DNA of 23,065 bases from Chara braunii (Eukaryota; Streptophyta; Charophyceae; Charales; Characeae): positions 438,714 through 461,778 of the forward strand of contig BFEA01000799.1 in NCBI GenBank assembly GCA_003427395.1, given 5' to 3'. The position numbers and the translations under genes were made by a program. The notes beneath the pieces were generated by a model. That model was given only the letters and a program-made list of their open reading frames with translations, was not told where the DNA came from and ran no database searches. Positions 1 to 9,078 of this stretch are shown piece by piece (position 1 is the stretch's first letter; each line of letters begins with the position of its first letter).

Positions 1-14
1 CGAGCCGTTGCCCC

Positions 15-53
15 AAAAAAAAAAAAAAAAAAAAAAAGAAGAAGAAGAAGAAG
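15..53. repeat. Poly-A tract followed by (GAA)n
   Basis: A run of 23 A (15-37) is followed by about five GAA/AAG units. It could be the A-rich tail of a retroposed element that ends in the first 14 bases. It is also open in the frame of the coding segment that follows, where it would read as a lysine run. Confidence 0.8.
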
Positions 54-398
54 ATTGAGGGCCCTGAACTGACAGGGCAGATAAAGGAATTAGTGCAAAT
101 GGAACTGTCACGAAGATGGGGTGACCTCAAACCACAGTTAGACATGTTTCAGACGAACCAGGATATAAGGAGGGTGATCACGAGTTTCTGTATAGAATGG
201 TTGGGCGGGCAACGGGGAGGATGGATGGCTCGAATTGAGTGGACTGGGGATAGGGCCGCTGGGACAATGCCGAGAGACTACAGACTTATCTTCAACGACT
301 GGACCCAGATTGACCCAACCTTCCCGATGAGGCCCCCGTCTGAATTTCCGGACCCGTTCCCCCCTCACCCCCTTGCCCTGATGGAAGTTGTTACATAA
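54..398 (+). CDS. Hypothetical protein, copy A of an unrecognised short family (partial)
   Basis: The reading frame is open from the window edge to the TAA at 396-398. The first in-frame ATG is at 99, but similarity to copy B (minus strand, 1031-1420) begins upstream, near base 63, so the real start is probably outside the window or in another exon. I do not recognise the family. The two copies align without gaps for 49 residues up to a shared WLGG motif, then share a GG, a YRL-x-F-x-DW block, DPT-x-P-x-RP and FPDPFPP near the C-terminus. Identical residues are often written with different codons; arginine, for example, is aga here and cgt there. That is what selection on protein would leave. 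No membrane segment or signal peptide is visible. It could be a fragment of a domesticated or transposon-encoded protein. The homology is seen directly; the function is unknown. Confidence 0.5.
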   Translation: MEGPELTGQIKELVQMELSRRWGDLKPQLDMFQTNQDIRRVITSFCIEWLGGQRGGWMARIEWTGDRAAGTMPRDYRLIFNDWTQIDPTFPMRPPSEFPDPFPPHPLALMEVVT

Positions 399-640
399 CT
401 CGGTTGCAAGATTGAGACATAATCCCGACATGAGTGGATATACCCGGATGAAGTCGCAAGAGTGAGACAGCCTGAGACAAGCCCCTCCGGTGTCCCCCGG
501 ATGTGGCTCGCGGAAGGCTCCTTCGAGACTATCACGGTTCAAGACACATGGGTGCGCGCGGGTGTGCCGGAGCGGACTGGAGGGCTGGAGTGTTAGTGTA
601 CTGCAGCAGCCCCTACATACCCAGTCAGAGGTAGTCCACT
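399..640. other. No gene seen; recurring CCCGGATG
   Basis: I see no supported gene here. The octamer CCCGGATG occurs at about 449 and 496, and again near 848, without a clear repeat unit around it. Confidence 0.4.
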
Positions 641-680
641 CAGTCAATCCCCGGGGTTTACCCCGGGTAATCAATGCTGG
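641..680 (+). repeat. Stem-loop repeat, copy 1
   Basis: The left flank CAGTCAATC leads into the perfect stem CCCGGGG (650-656), loop TTTA, CCCCGGG (661-667), then the right flank GTAATCAATGCTGG. A second copy at 1551-1587 has the same flanks but a different, still complementary stem. This could be a short mobile hairpin or the terminal hairpin of a larger element; nothing in the sequence decides. Confidence 0.55.
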
Positions 681-740
681 TGGAATAAAGAAGTTTTTCA
701 GAATTGTGTCTGTTTCTCCTTCCATAACTTTGGGGAGGAG

Positions 741-741
<1 letters not shown>

Positions 742-772
<31 letters not shown>
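742..772. repeat. Poly-T tract
   Basis: About 31 bases of T with a single C. This may be an A-tail of a minus-strand retroelement. The 258 bases after it (773-1030) contain nothing I can assign. Confidence 0.8.
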
Positions 773-1030
773 AACCCGAAAAAAGGGCCCAGTGCCCAAG
801 GCTGATATTACCAATATGAAGCTTGAGGCCGGGGTCCTCACAGTCTACCCGGATGTAACCAATCATTGAATGCTGAGAAACTGTCACAATTTCCTCAAAG
901 GTCTATAACCCTCAAATAACAGCATATCAGAATAGCAAATTATGTATAGGGTGCCTCTTCAGCTCTATACTAAGCCGCCTGATGATTCTGGAAATTCTAG
1001 CTCCCCTATTAATTCCTTTGCTACCCTTGC

Positions 1031-1420
1031 TCAATCGAGATTGAGATCATCATGTCCAAACCATGACACAGGAACCATCGATAATGTAGAAGGGGGAAAT
1101 GGGTCTGGGAAATCCTCTGCCGGGCGCAATGGCAAGGTTGGATCCCCCAATGGCCAGTCCTCAAATACCAGACGGTAATTTCTGCAAACCTCTTCTCCCT
1201 CTTTACCCTCCACTCCTTCCCAAACAACCTTTCCTAGTTTCCCCCCCTGATCCCCCCCAAGCCAGCATTTGTTGAAGTTATGAATATGTTTGAGGATTTC
1301 ACTTCTTTTTGATAGATATCTGATTTTTTCTTTCGTCTGTTCCCATTTAGAAATAATGTCCAATTGAATTTGTTGTTTGATTGAATCTGTAAATTCCAGT
1401 CCATCAAGATGAGCCCCTTC
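1031..1420 (-). CDS. Hypothetical protein, copy B of the family seen at 54-398
   Basis: On the minus strand the frame is open from base 1420, after a TGA at 1421-1423, to the stop ending at 1031, about 129 codons. The TTG at 1363 is not a credible eukaryotic start, and similarity to copy A continues upstream of it to about base 1400, so this is probably an exon or an old fragment. Shared features with copy A are the WLGG motif, a following GG, RNYRL-x-F-x-DW, DPT-x-P-x-RP and FPDPFPP. In the best block, 11 of 19 identical residues use different codons. The copy ends with about 15 residues that copy A lacks. Function is unknown. The two copies lie in opposite orientation, so this is not a simple tandem duplication. 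Confidence 0.5.
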   Translation of the reverse strand, partial: EGAHLDGLEFTDSIKQQIQLDIISKWEQTKEKIRYLSKRSEILKHIHNFNKCWLGGDQGGKLGKVVWEGVEGKEGEEVCRNYRLVFEDWPLGDPTLPLRPAEDFPDPFPPSTLSMVPVSWFGHDDLNLD

Positions 1421-1550
1421 TCATTCATAGGTGCACCTTCTCTTCCAGATGCTCCCGAGGACCGCTCTTCTCCCTGGGATGAAGATGTTGATTGTAGGAG
1501 CTAGCTTTCTACCAGTGAAAATCCCCCCCCCTCTCCCGAGACTACCTGCA

Positions 1551-1587
1551 CAGTCAATCCTCTGGATGCCAGAGTAATCAATGCTGG
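1551..1587 (+). repeat. Stem-loop repeat, copy 2
   Basis: The flanks CAGTCAATC and GTAATCAATGCTGG match copy 1 at 641-680. The stem is CTCTGG (1560-1565), loop ATG, CCAGAG (1569-1574), different in sequence from copy 1 but fully paired. Both copies are on the plus strand about 910 bases apart. Confidence 0.55.
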
Positions 1588-1623
1588 CAGGCTTCCTTTA
1601 TCATTCTGTATTCATGTTGTAAA

Positions 1624-1677
1624 GGGACGCTGGACCCGCTTTCCAGCAGGTGATGCTCCCCACCAATAGACGGAGCC
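1624..1677 (-). repeat. Inverted copy of the GCTGGA...TCCAGC hairpin repeat with its leader
   Basis: The reverse complement reads a leader of the form GGCTCCGTCTATTGGTGGGG, then ACCTGCTGGAAAGCGGGTCCAGCG. The same leader-plus-hairpin block occurs on the plus strand at 10232-10279 and 10873-10925. The repeat is therefore dispersed, not only tandem. Confidence 0.7.
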
Positions 1678-1689
1678 TCTGCCCAGGTG

Positions 1690-2118
1690 CTAGCGGTGTC
1701 TGATTTCGTCAGCACCACTAGCACTGCAGGGGTTGTCCTTTTTTAAAAAAAAGAAGAGGGAGGGAGACTGTCTTGCCCGCAAACGGTTGTGGATACTAGG
1801 GCATGGGGGAGTTAGGGCAGACGATAAATCTGGGTGAGAAGACAACACGCTGGGACAGGACGGGGAAAGTAAGGTGTAATAGCCGGAAAAAGGGGACCCG
1901 GGAACTGGACAGGAGAAACGAGGGCAGCGGATTACGAGACCGGTCGGTGGCGGAGACGAGAGGAGCGCAAGAGCTACTGAATTCGTTGGACACAGAGAAG
2001 AGTGCACAATACTTATCAATGTGGAGCGAACAGGAGAACTCTCGACGGATGGTAAAGCTCCCTCTTGGCCGGCCGCCTGCTTGATATGACCCTCTCCTCG
2101 GATCTGCCCCCCCGTCTA
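1690..2118. other. No gene supported
   Basis: A 93-codon plus-strand frame (1803-2084) and minus-strand frames exist, but they are highly charged or run through the downstream poly-C tract and show no domain. I see no reliable gene here. Confidence 0.35.
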
Positions 2119-2143
2119 CCCCCCCCCCCCCCCCCCCCCCCCC
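2119..2143. repeat. C25 homopolymer
   Basis: Twenty-five consecutive C. The complementary strand is G25 and could form quadruplex structures. Reading frames through it give glycine runs and should not be taken as genes. Confidence 0.95.
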
Positions 2144-2320
2144 GCCACGACCCCACCCCGCTTGACCTGACCCCAGTACCCTGCCCTCCCCCCAGCGTTC
2201 TCCCCAACGATCTCCACAATATTCTCCACCAATAATCTCCACCAACAATGAACGAAGCATCAGTCAGAGAAGAGGATGCACAATAACAAGAAGTATCTCG
2301 AATAATGGTAATCACCAATG

Positions 2321-2420
2321 TTGCACACCGCAGCAGAGTGTGAAGTATCGCCATAATAATAATGCTAGCCTTGCACACCGCAGCAGAGTGTGAAGTATCG
2401 ACATAATAATAATGCTAGCC
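2321..2420 (+). repeat. Two tandem 50-bp units
   Basis: Units 2321-2370 and 2371-2420 differ at one position (C versus A after AAGTATCG). Each runs from TTGCACACCGCAGCAGAG to GCTAGCC. A weaker partial unit may precede them at 2289-2320. Near-identity indicates a recent duplication. Confidence 0.9.
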
Positions 2421-2519
2421 TCATATATGAACACATAAATGCAAGTTGGTTACTCGTTCAACATATGTTCAACACACACAAACACATTCCAACGATCTCA
2501 CAGCAGAATTCACAACCCG

Positions 2520-2526
2520 TATAAAA
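2520..2526 (+). promoter_or_regulatory. Possible TATA box upstream of the ORF1 relic
   Basis: TATAAAA lies 37 bases before the ATG at 2564. The position would suit transcription of the retroelement-like ORF, but non-LTR elements usually carry internal promoters and a single TATA match occurs easily by chance. Confidence 0.25.
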
Positions 2527-2563
2527 CGTCCTCTCGGGACTCCATACAGCCTAGCCAGCAGAT

Positions 2564-3322
2564 ATGGAAAGGCTAGGAGCAGTCCCTGGAGCCCCTGGAG
2601 CGAACCAGGATGACATATGCGTCTCCACTGCTCACGCACCCCGCAGCCAACAACACAGGCAAGGTGTAAACGAGAGACATGACAGGCCCAGTCAGCAGAG
2701 GCGGATGCAGGTTGGGCCCGATTCAGACGGCACTGGGCCTTCGATAACTCAGAAGGGAGCCCCGCCCGCCCAGCGCCCGACCGGGACTTGGGTCACAAAA
2801 CTGATGGCACCCCCTGTAGGCAGATCGTCTCCCGTCAACACACAACCGACCCGGGAGACACGAGATGCACAGCGGCAGCAGCAATCGAACACTCATAGTC
2901 AAAAAATTCCCAGAGACACTCAAGCTCTGATGGCGGCGCTGGCAGCAGCAGGGAAATGTGCACAAGCCGAGCCGCTGGCTCTGGATCCGATTGGGCTGAT
3001 GAAGGCCCACTTTATACAGAAGTTAACACATTTGTCCCATGAGGAAGTATATTGAGCAAAACGGATTCATATACCCGCATGCGATCTTCCCCCCGCAGGC
3101 TCTGGCCAACAGAGATCTCATTTATGCTAAGAACGCAGTCCAGGTCCTCTTCTGATATGAAGCCATGAATGTATCTATCAACGAAAAGCTTAGATGGATC
3201 AATGGGAGGCTGAGAGCAATCAAGACTGACTACCAAGCAGTGCAGGACCACTTCCTGATTGAAACAGTCGACGCGCAAATGGTGACAATAATCACCATCT
3301 ACCCATCGACAGGGACAACTTG
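2564..3322 (+). pseudogene. N-terminal part of a degenerate LINE-type ORF1
   Basis: An ATG at 2564 opens 163 codons rich in Q, R, P and S and ending at TGA 3053-3055. From about 3042 a coherent reading continues in the next frame (Y-I-E-Q-N-G-F-I-Y-P..., then ALANRDLIYAKNAVQ). It is interrupted by one TGA near 3144 and goes on as YEAMNVSINEKLRW up to the MITE at 3323. This looks like one protein damaged by a frameshift and a stop. The position before the zinc-knuckle part is where plant L1 ORF1 proteins carry a DUF4283-like RNA-binding region. That assignment is inference, because the conserved motifs are weak here. No function should be assumed for this copy. Confidence 0.5.
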
Positions 3323-3529
3323 TTAAACCACCAGTACCTCGCTCAGCTATTGAATCCGAGCCTCCCAGCACGCTGCGCGCCAAGTCCTGCCGAACCGCCG
3401 TCGCAATTTTCTTTTTCGTTTTGCCTGCGGCCTCCAGCCAATGCGGTCCGGCAGGCCGAAGCCCAAATGGTGCGCCGCGTATACAGGAAGCGCTGCGGCC
3501 GATAGCTGGGCCAAGTACTGATGGTTTAA
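3323..3529 (+). mobile_element. 199-bp MITE flanked by TTAA, inserted in the ORF1 relic
   Basis: TTAA is present at 3323-3326 and 3526-3529. The body 3327-3525 begins ACCACCAGTACCTCGCTCAG and ends with the near-perfect inverted copy (...GGGCCAAGTACTGATGGT), giving terminal inverted repeats of about 24 bp. The inside resembles the elements at 9426-9634 and 9631-9796, including a T-rich stretch, a GGCTGG-like block and an inner inverted repeat CCTGCCG/CGGCAGG. It carries no gene. The TTAA duplication fits piggyBac-type mobilisation. A TA duplication with a one-base-longer TIR (Tc1/mariner type) is the alternative. It interrupts the retroelement ORF, so it arrived later. Confidence 0.8.
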
Positions 3530-5483
3530 AGATGAGGGGGATGAAGTTCAGGGGGATGCCGGTGGAGATCTGCCAATGGAACCACAAAACCCCATCACAC
3601 CCGACCAAAGAAGAGAACAGTTGATGAACAACCACTTCTGGGTGGAATGCAGATTCGCCCCGTTGTGTGTCCAAGGGGCGATCCTTGCAGATTTACAGCA
3701 GATTGCACCAATTCTGGGCTACATAAACGACTTGCCTCAGACTGTCCCCGAAAGAGATGACACTCTGCTGGTGGCAGTAGATTGGGACCCCAGCAAAGGA
3801 TTCCCGGTCAGTGGTCAGTGGTCATTCTCCCATGCAGGACGTAATTATGCAGTCGAGGTCAGCCACCCCCAGGACCCCTGGTGCTATACTTGTAAGGCAA
3901 GAGGGCACCTGTGCACGGACCCGCAGTGCCCCAGCTACAGAGACAATCACACTCAAGGACTCGTGAGACCGCACCCCGATGGCCCCGACAGGTGGGTCCC
4001 TGAAAACCGGGCCTACGAAGGCTGGGTTTTTTATAGAAAAGCGATCAACATCCCAGGAGAATGGAGGTGGGAAGGGGAGGGAAAGCCATCCCCCTCCCCT
4101 GCAAACACAACAATAACAACCAAGACCCAGGTCAGAGGGCGACAGACCAGGAAGGGCTCCAGACCTGACACTGCCCAACCGGGCCCTTCATCCCCGACCC
4201 AGGGGTTGACTGGAGGACAACAACCACAGCAGGGTTCATCAAAGCAGGGCCACAGGCCGATCCCCACAGACCAATTGGGCCCCTTAACCTCCTACCTGCT
4301 TCAGAGTGCTGGACAAAAGCAACAGCAGAGCCCGACACAGCAGGACCATGGCCCGATTCAGCAAGCCCACAGTGCGGTTCCTCCTCCCTCTGAAGCTCCA
4401 CTTCAGCAGGGGGAGGGGAGGCCATCTCCCTTCCCAGCAAGCACAACAACAGCAACTTAGACCCATACCACAGACGGACAGGTCAGGAACGACTCCAGTC
4501 CTGACACGGCCCAACCAGGCCCCTCAGCCTCGACCCAGGGGTTGACTGGAGAACAACACCATCAACAGGGTCCATCACAGCAGGGCCACAGACCGACCCA
4601 CGCAGGACAACTGGGCCCCTCAACCTTCACCCCGGCTCAGAGTGCAGGACAACAGCAACAGCTGAGCCTGGCACTGAAGGACCACGACCCAACTCAGCAA
4701 GCCCACAGTGTGGTTCCCCCTTCCTCTGAAGTTGTACTACAACCCCATAGAGGACAGTCCAACACAGGGGAACAACCACGGCAGACACCGCAACAAAAGA
4801 ACAATCTGATGCAGCCTCGACAGTTGGAGGCCCACCAGAATGACTCCACCCGGAGCCACCAGAAGAGCCACACCCCACAAAAGCCACACGTACCGGAGCC
4901 CCACAGGCTCCAAGATAAGCATAACTCAGGACAGCAGAGCCTTTCTGATCATGAGCCTGCCCCTTACCACCAGCACACACAGGAGCAACAACTGGACCAA
5001 ATACATGGTTTGCCTGTCCAAGGGGGGGGCCATCAGAGGTCCGACATTCTGCAGAACCAACAAAAAACGCAGATGGAGGCACATCACTCTGTACTACCAG
5101 TGCAACCGGAGCATACCCAGCAGCCAGACGTCAGCAAGCAGTTGGGCCTACAAAGTGAGAAGCAACATATACAGAAGCATGTACAGCATGTGCAGCATCC
5201 CACACAGCACCAGCAAACGGGCCAACGTGCCACCCCTTCCACCCAGCACGCACTGGAGCAGAAGCATGATCAGGATACTGACTGCCAGACTGAGCTACAA
5301 AAACAAAGACAGCAACAGCAGCCAAGACAGCAACAACTGCACTGTGGCACAAAACCCCTGGACACCCCCAACAATCTGCTGCCCCCTCACATCAGAGGAA
5401 GCAACCACAGAAGCAGACGCAGTACCGGGGGCAGCTCGCCAATATGGGACGGGACAGGCACAACATGCAGGAAGAAAGGATGA
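3528..5483 (+). pseudogene. LINE-type ORF1 relic: zinc-knuckle domain and Q/H-rich C-terminus
   Basis: One frame is open from the MITE edge through 5483 except for a single TAG at 4458-4460. The N-terminal part (WVECRFAPLC..., a hydrophobic VAVDWDPSKG strand, then YAVEVSHP) leads into CYTCKARGHLCTDPQC at 3884-3931. This is a C-x2-C-x4-H-x6-C knuckle, preceded by the short hydrophobic strands seen before the CCHC knuckle in plant L1 ORF1 (DUF4283/zf-CCHC) proteins. Such proteins coat element RNA. The rest is a long low-complexity tail rich in Q, H, P and S with an in-frame 336-bp tandem duplication. The TAG replaces the AAG found at the matching place in the first unit, so it is a point nonsense mutation. 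A frameshift before about 5345 leads into a coiled-coil-like segment in another frame. The element-type assignment is inference. Confidence 0.6.
4074..4745 (+). repeat. In-frame 336-bp tandem duplication inside the ORF1 relic
   Basis: Units of about 4074-4409 and 4410-4745 align from GCCATC (4085 and 4421) through AGGGGTTGAC (4201 and 4537) to the shared CAGCAAGCCCACAGTG block. The period of 336 is exactly 112 codons, so the duplication preserved the frame. It encodes repeats of GP/Q/H-rich sequence. Confidence 0.85.
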
Positions 5484-6166
5484 CAGCAGAGAAAGCAGCA
5501 GTACAAAAGGTGGTGAAGTAGCAGAACAGAATCACTGAACTCTGCGCCCGACAACCAGGAGAGCACGACGGCCAACTGATGACGTCCCCCCCAGATAACT
5601 CACAAAGGGAACGACTGGCTTCCCAGGGTCTGGGACCGGGGATCGTGCACCATCAGTGGGAGGTATCTCGTCACAAACGAACGGATTCTAAACAGTCCCC
5701 CGATCCTACAGACACCCACATAGAGGTCGCAGAAACACAGACAGCGACCCCCATCACAACAGACCCATCTACGTCGATGGAAGGGGTGGAGATTGCCACG
5801 GAGGACCCTATGGGATGCCTCCCTACGGACCAGGCCGGCCCGTTGCTGGGGCCAGCAGACATCGACACGTCCTGGCTGAGGCAGGGGTACATACCTCACA
5901 GCAAACATTCACTGTGGACCCGACGCTGGCCCATCTGTTGGGAGAATCAACACGGAAGTATATGCATTACCACCATGCACTTGGGGGTGCTATACAAACA
6001 GAACCCCCTCCTCTGCAGGAGACTGCGTCCCTCGACCCCCACAGGCAACAGCTCGGTGCCCCCACGACAATGGATCAGCCTGCGACCCTTGATCCGCCTG
6101 AGGCACCCTCCCCCCCCCACCGGGGATAGAGGTGCACATGGCAGAGAATACCATCACCTCGGATGA
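5342..6166 (+). pseudogene. Coding-like continuation in shifted frames
   Basis: From about 5342 a second frame reads QRKQPQKQTQYRGQLANMGR and then EERMTAEKAAVQKVVK, a charged, heptad-like stretch. It meets one TAG (about 5519) and continues as QNRITELCARQ into the open stretch 5579-6166. Around 5885 a third frame (SQQTFTVDPTLAHLLGESTR..., to 6129) reads more naturally than the continuing one. The pattern fits one protein with several indels. No enzymatic motif is visible. It may belong to the same retroelement or be a second ORF. Confidence 0.4.
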
Positions 6167-7154
6167 ATGGGAGAAGCTGCCACAGGCACGAGAGGCCCGA
6201 AAGACTCTCACGGGATAAGTCAGTCAAGGCAAGGCTTAAAGTCATAACAGACACTCTACTCATGGGGCTCCTGGCTCAAGGGACCCATATGACCATCCCC
6301 CCTCTACACTGGGAGAGCATCCGGAGAGCCTTTATGAGCACTGCAACGCTGACACACTATATCGACAGCTTCCCCGACCCCCCCTCGATTGACTGGAGCG
6401 TAGTAGCAATACAGATCAGAGATGCCATTTATGAGCTCAGGGAAGGAGTCGGAACAATGAGACAACAGATGAGCCAACAGCAGTCGGAAACCGAGCAGCA
6501 ATTAACACTGCAGTCGGCTAACCCACATCCATCTCAATAGCCAATCGATTGGGAAGGGACAAGCTGGCCGGCACTAATAATAGAGGAGCTGGATAATGTC
6601 ATGATGGGGGACTCACAGGATTCAGCCCCGGTGATAGAGGGCCTTAAAGATTGGTGCCAACGCACCTCCTCAGGCCCCTCATACACATAAAACCTGCCCC
6701 GGAAATAGGGAACATGATTCTCGGGGCTGGGGCACCCCGGGACGGTTGTCCACTACGGCTCGATATAGATCTGGACGAATGCATCTCAAACTCCGAATCG
6801 GATGTTTCAGATAGCCCGACTGAAACTGTCTTCGACTGGAATCTACCCGAACTGGATATTGTCCCCTTTGCCCCAGTGCCACAGTCTCAGCAGTCCCAAC
6901 AGTCCAAGGAACAGTCTCTAGAAGACGCCCCAAATAATGCCATAGCGTTGGAGGCCCAACCTCTCACCCACCTGCAATGGATGACCAAACATCAATTGTT
7001 GAACATGCCCACATCCAAACTGCGGTCGAATATCACTTGGACGACAGAGGAATCGACCCTCTTTCTACAAATTCTTGTCGAAGAGGACATGCTGGAGGCA
7101 CACCAACAATGGGATGACCCGTCATTCGTTAGACACCTCCAGGCTGGGTTTTGA
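6137..7154 (+). pseudogene. Coding-like segments of an unrecognised protein
   Basis: An ATG at 6137 starts MAENTITSDEWEKLPQAR and then shifts frame near 6215 into DKSVKARLKVITDTLLMGLL. A likely coiled coil follows (IQIRDAIYELREGVGTMRQQ), and then TAG 6538-6540. The same frame continues past this stop (PIDWEGTSWPALIIEELDNV) to about 6685. A further frame runs to TGA 7152-7154 with acidic stretches and KLRSNITWTTEESTLFLQIL. Amino-acid composition is protein-like, but frames change at least twice and two stops interrupt. I do not recognise a domain and see no reverse transcriptase, integrase or protease signature. Confidence 0.4.
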
Positions 7155-7167
7155 AGATCTCTCATAA

Positions 7168-7455
7168 CCTACGGTCCAGATAAGTTGTGGGCCTTACAAA
7201 ACTCCACTGCCCCAAGCATCCTCTGTAAGCCAGGAGCAGATGGATGACCACCTCCCAGCAGGGCACTTGGTGTCTGAGGGGAGCCCTGTACCCCACTCTC
7301 AGTACCCTTTGCTGCAGACTAATCAGCAAAGACAACCCCAACGCCCCTGCCCCAGCACCCCTCGCCCAGCTCGACCCCTTAGACGGCCACCGATTTGGGC
7401 CAAGAAAATTGAGAACGTAGAAGATAGTTCACACGCGAGTAACAATATTTTATGA
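7168..7455 (+). pseudogene. P/Q-rich terminal coding-like segment
   Basis: The frame is open after a TAA at 7165 and ends at TGA 7453-7455. It has a Q/P/R-rich middle (QQRQPQRPC..., PRPARPLRRPP) and then WAKKIENVEDSS. It follows the previous segments on the same strand and may be their C-terminal end in another frame. Confidence 0.3.
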
Positions 7456-8514
7456 ATGCACTCTAACGTTCACATGCAGAGTAAGTCAACTCAAATCAAG
7501 AGAATCGCGACAAAGTCAAGATAGTCAAGACAGAAGTGACAAGTACAAACCTGTAAACAGTACAGGAAAACGTCGAAACTTTCCGCAACACCCAGGAACC
7601 ACCGTACGTTCCACTGACCCTCCTTCGCTACCGCCGACGCTAATAACGCAGTGGAAAGCAAAGGACCCCATAAGAGGTCTACCTAATTTGCACTGATACT
7701 ATTTATAGGAACATGACCCTATGCAAAAGCACGCTTGTTGTACCAAAAAAGAAGAAACTCGGTACCGGTCCTACAATCCCGTAGTACGGACCAATCGGAA
7801 AGGTGTACCAGAAGGGCTCCTGAAAAGTACCTACACTACTATTGACGATTCGGGACAAACTCGTAAACATTCTACGAACAGAGCGGCTAATGAACCTGTC
7901 TGATCTGACAAGACAAGCCTGCATACATCAAAAGCAAATCAAGAAAACCCTGTCGGAACTGAGTACACAGTGATCACCTGGAGCAGTAGGTCGTGGGTGT
8001 CCTGGAATATGAGACCACCTCCCATCCCATCCTCACGTCAATACTCCTAGCGCGCCCCCTATCCCACTATCTTACCTCAGTGTGACCAGCACTCAGGACC
8101 ATTACCCTACCATTGGGCAGGTAACTTGGAGCAAACAGCAGTGATAGGCACCAGGGCTGATAGGTTGCCCAGCCGTGGTGGAAGCAGAATCGGACAATCC
8201 TTGTCGAACGGGAACTTCGGACGCCAGGCCCAGACAATCTACTACAGGCCCCAAGAGACTCTGGGCCCTAGGTTTCAGACAGGGTAACACTCGTTGAAGC
8301 AGTCTTACCGTCCTTCCGCTAGCTTACCCAAGGCCAGGCGGAACTCGGACTGGCCTGCGCGACTTATACCCCTACCCTTACCCCAGGGTCTAAGCCTTAT
8401 ATATGGCCACTAGACAGTTATATCCGAATATCAGTAGGAACTCCGGTGGCCCATACTTGTCCCTACTGCAGACACTAGATCCCACCCAGTGACTAGACCC
8501 CCCCAGTCTGATAG
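7456..8514. other. No gene seen
   Basis: Only short open frames of no more than 73 codons without recognisable motifs. This could be the 3' part of the preceding element. I see no terminal repeat or poly-A that would mark its end. Confidence 0.4.
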
Positions 8515-8731
8515 TTGTGTAGTTCGCAATGTATGTGTATACCCGAAGGCTGTGTATGCTCCGTGTATTTATGTATCCAGATGTACAGACAACACTATGT
8601 GTGGAAACTTGTGTGTATGTAGCCCGTAGGGCCGTAGACCATGTATAATTCGCAAGCTATGTACATGCCCAAAGGCTGTGTGTGCTCTGTGAATCAATGT
8701 ATCAAGATGTATAGGCAGATCATGTGTGTAT
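8515..8731 (+). repeat. Two diverged units with about 126-bp period
   Basis: TTCGCAATGTATGTGTATAC at 8523 and TTCGCAAGCTATGTACATGC at 8649 begin matching stretches. These continue through AAGGCTGTGTATGCTC / AAGGCTGTGTGTGCTC and ATGTATC(C/A)AGATGTA for about 75-85 bases. Confidence 0.7.
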
Positions 8732-8781
8732 ATCGAAGAGAGAACGGGGCAAGCTGGACAGGGACCCCCCTCAAGGTCCGA

Positions 8782-8846
8782 ACCAAACTCGAACCCGTGA
8801 CCTTGAAACATGTAATCGTATGACTCTACCGTATGAACGACTAGTG
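8782..8846 (-). repeat. tRNA-like sequence, probably a SINE head
   Basis: On the minus strand TAGTCGTTCATACGGTAGAG resembles a tRNA D-arm/A box, and AGGTCACGGGTTCGAGTTT, about 30 bases on, resembles a T-arm/B box. The T stem is imperfect and no acceptor stem closes, so I do not call a tRNA gene. Confidence 0.45.
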
Positions 8847-9078
8847 GAAATGGCATGAACGTGTGATATGCCAGACAAGGGAGATCAACAGAACACCCAA
8901 GAGTAACACCCCCAAGTAACCCATGTGAAACCCAGAGCCAACATACAACACCATGAACAACCCTTGGGTGGTGCACATGCACATGCAGTGTCTGTAATAG
9001 CTTACATGCGTCATCCCAAGGGGGTGTGTGTCCAGCCGTGCGTCATTCTAACGCCCTGTCGGTGTCCATGCGCAAGGT

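Noticed and set aside
2016-2378. Minus-strand glycine-rich frames
   Set aside because: They depend on reading through the C25 homopolymer and have no other support.
3012-3674. 220-codon minus-strand frame
   Set aside because: It runs antisense through the ORF1 relic and straight across the MITE, so it is an accidental open frame.
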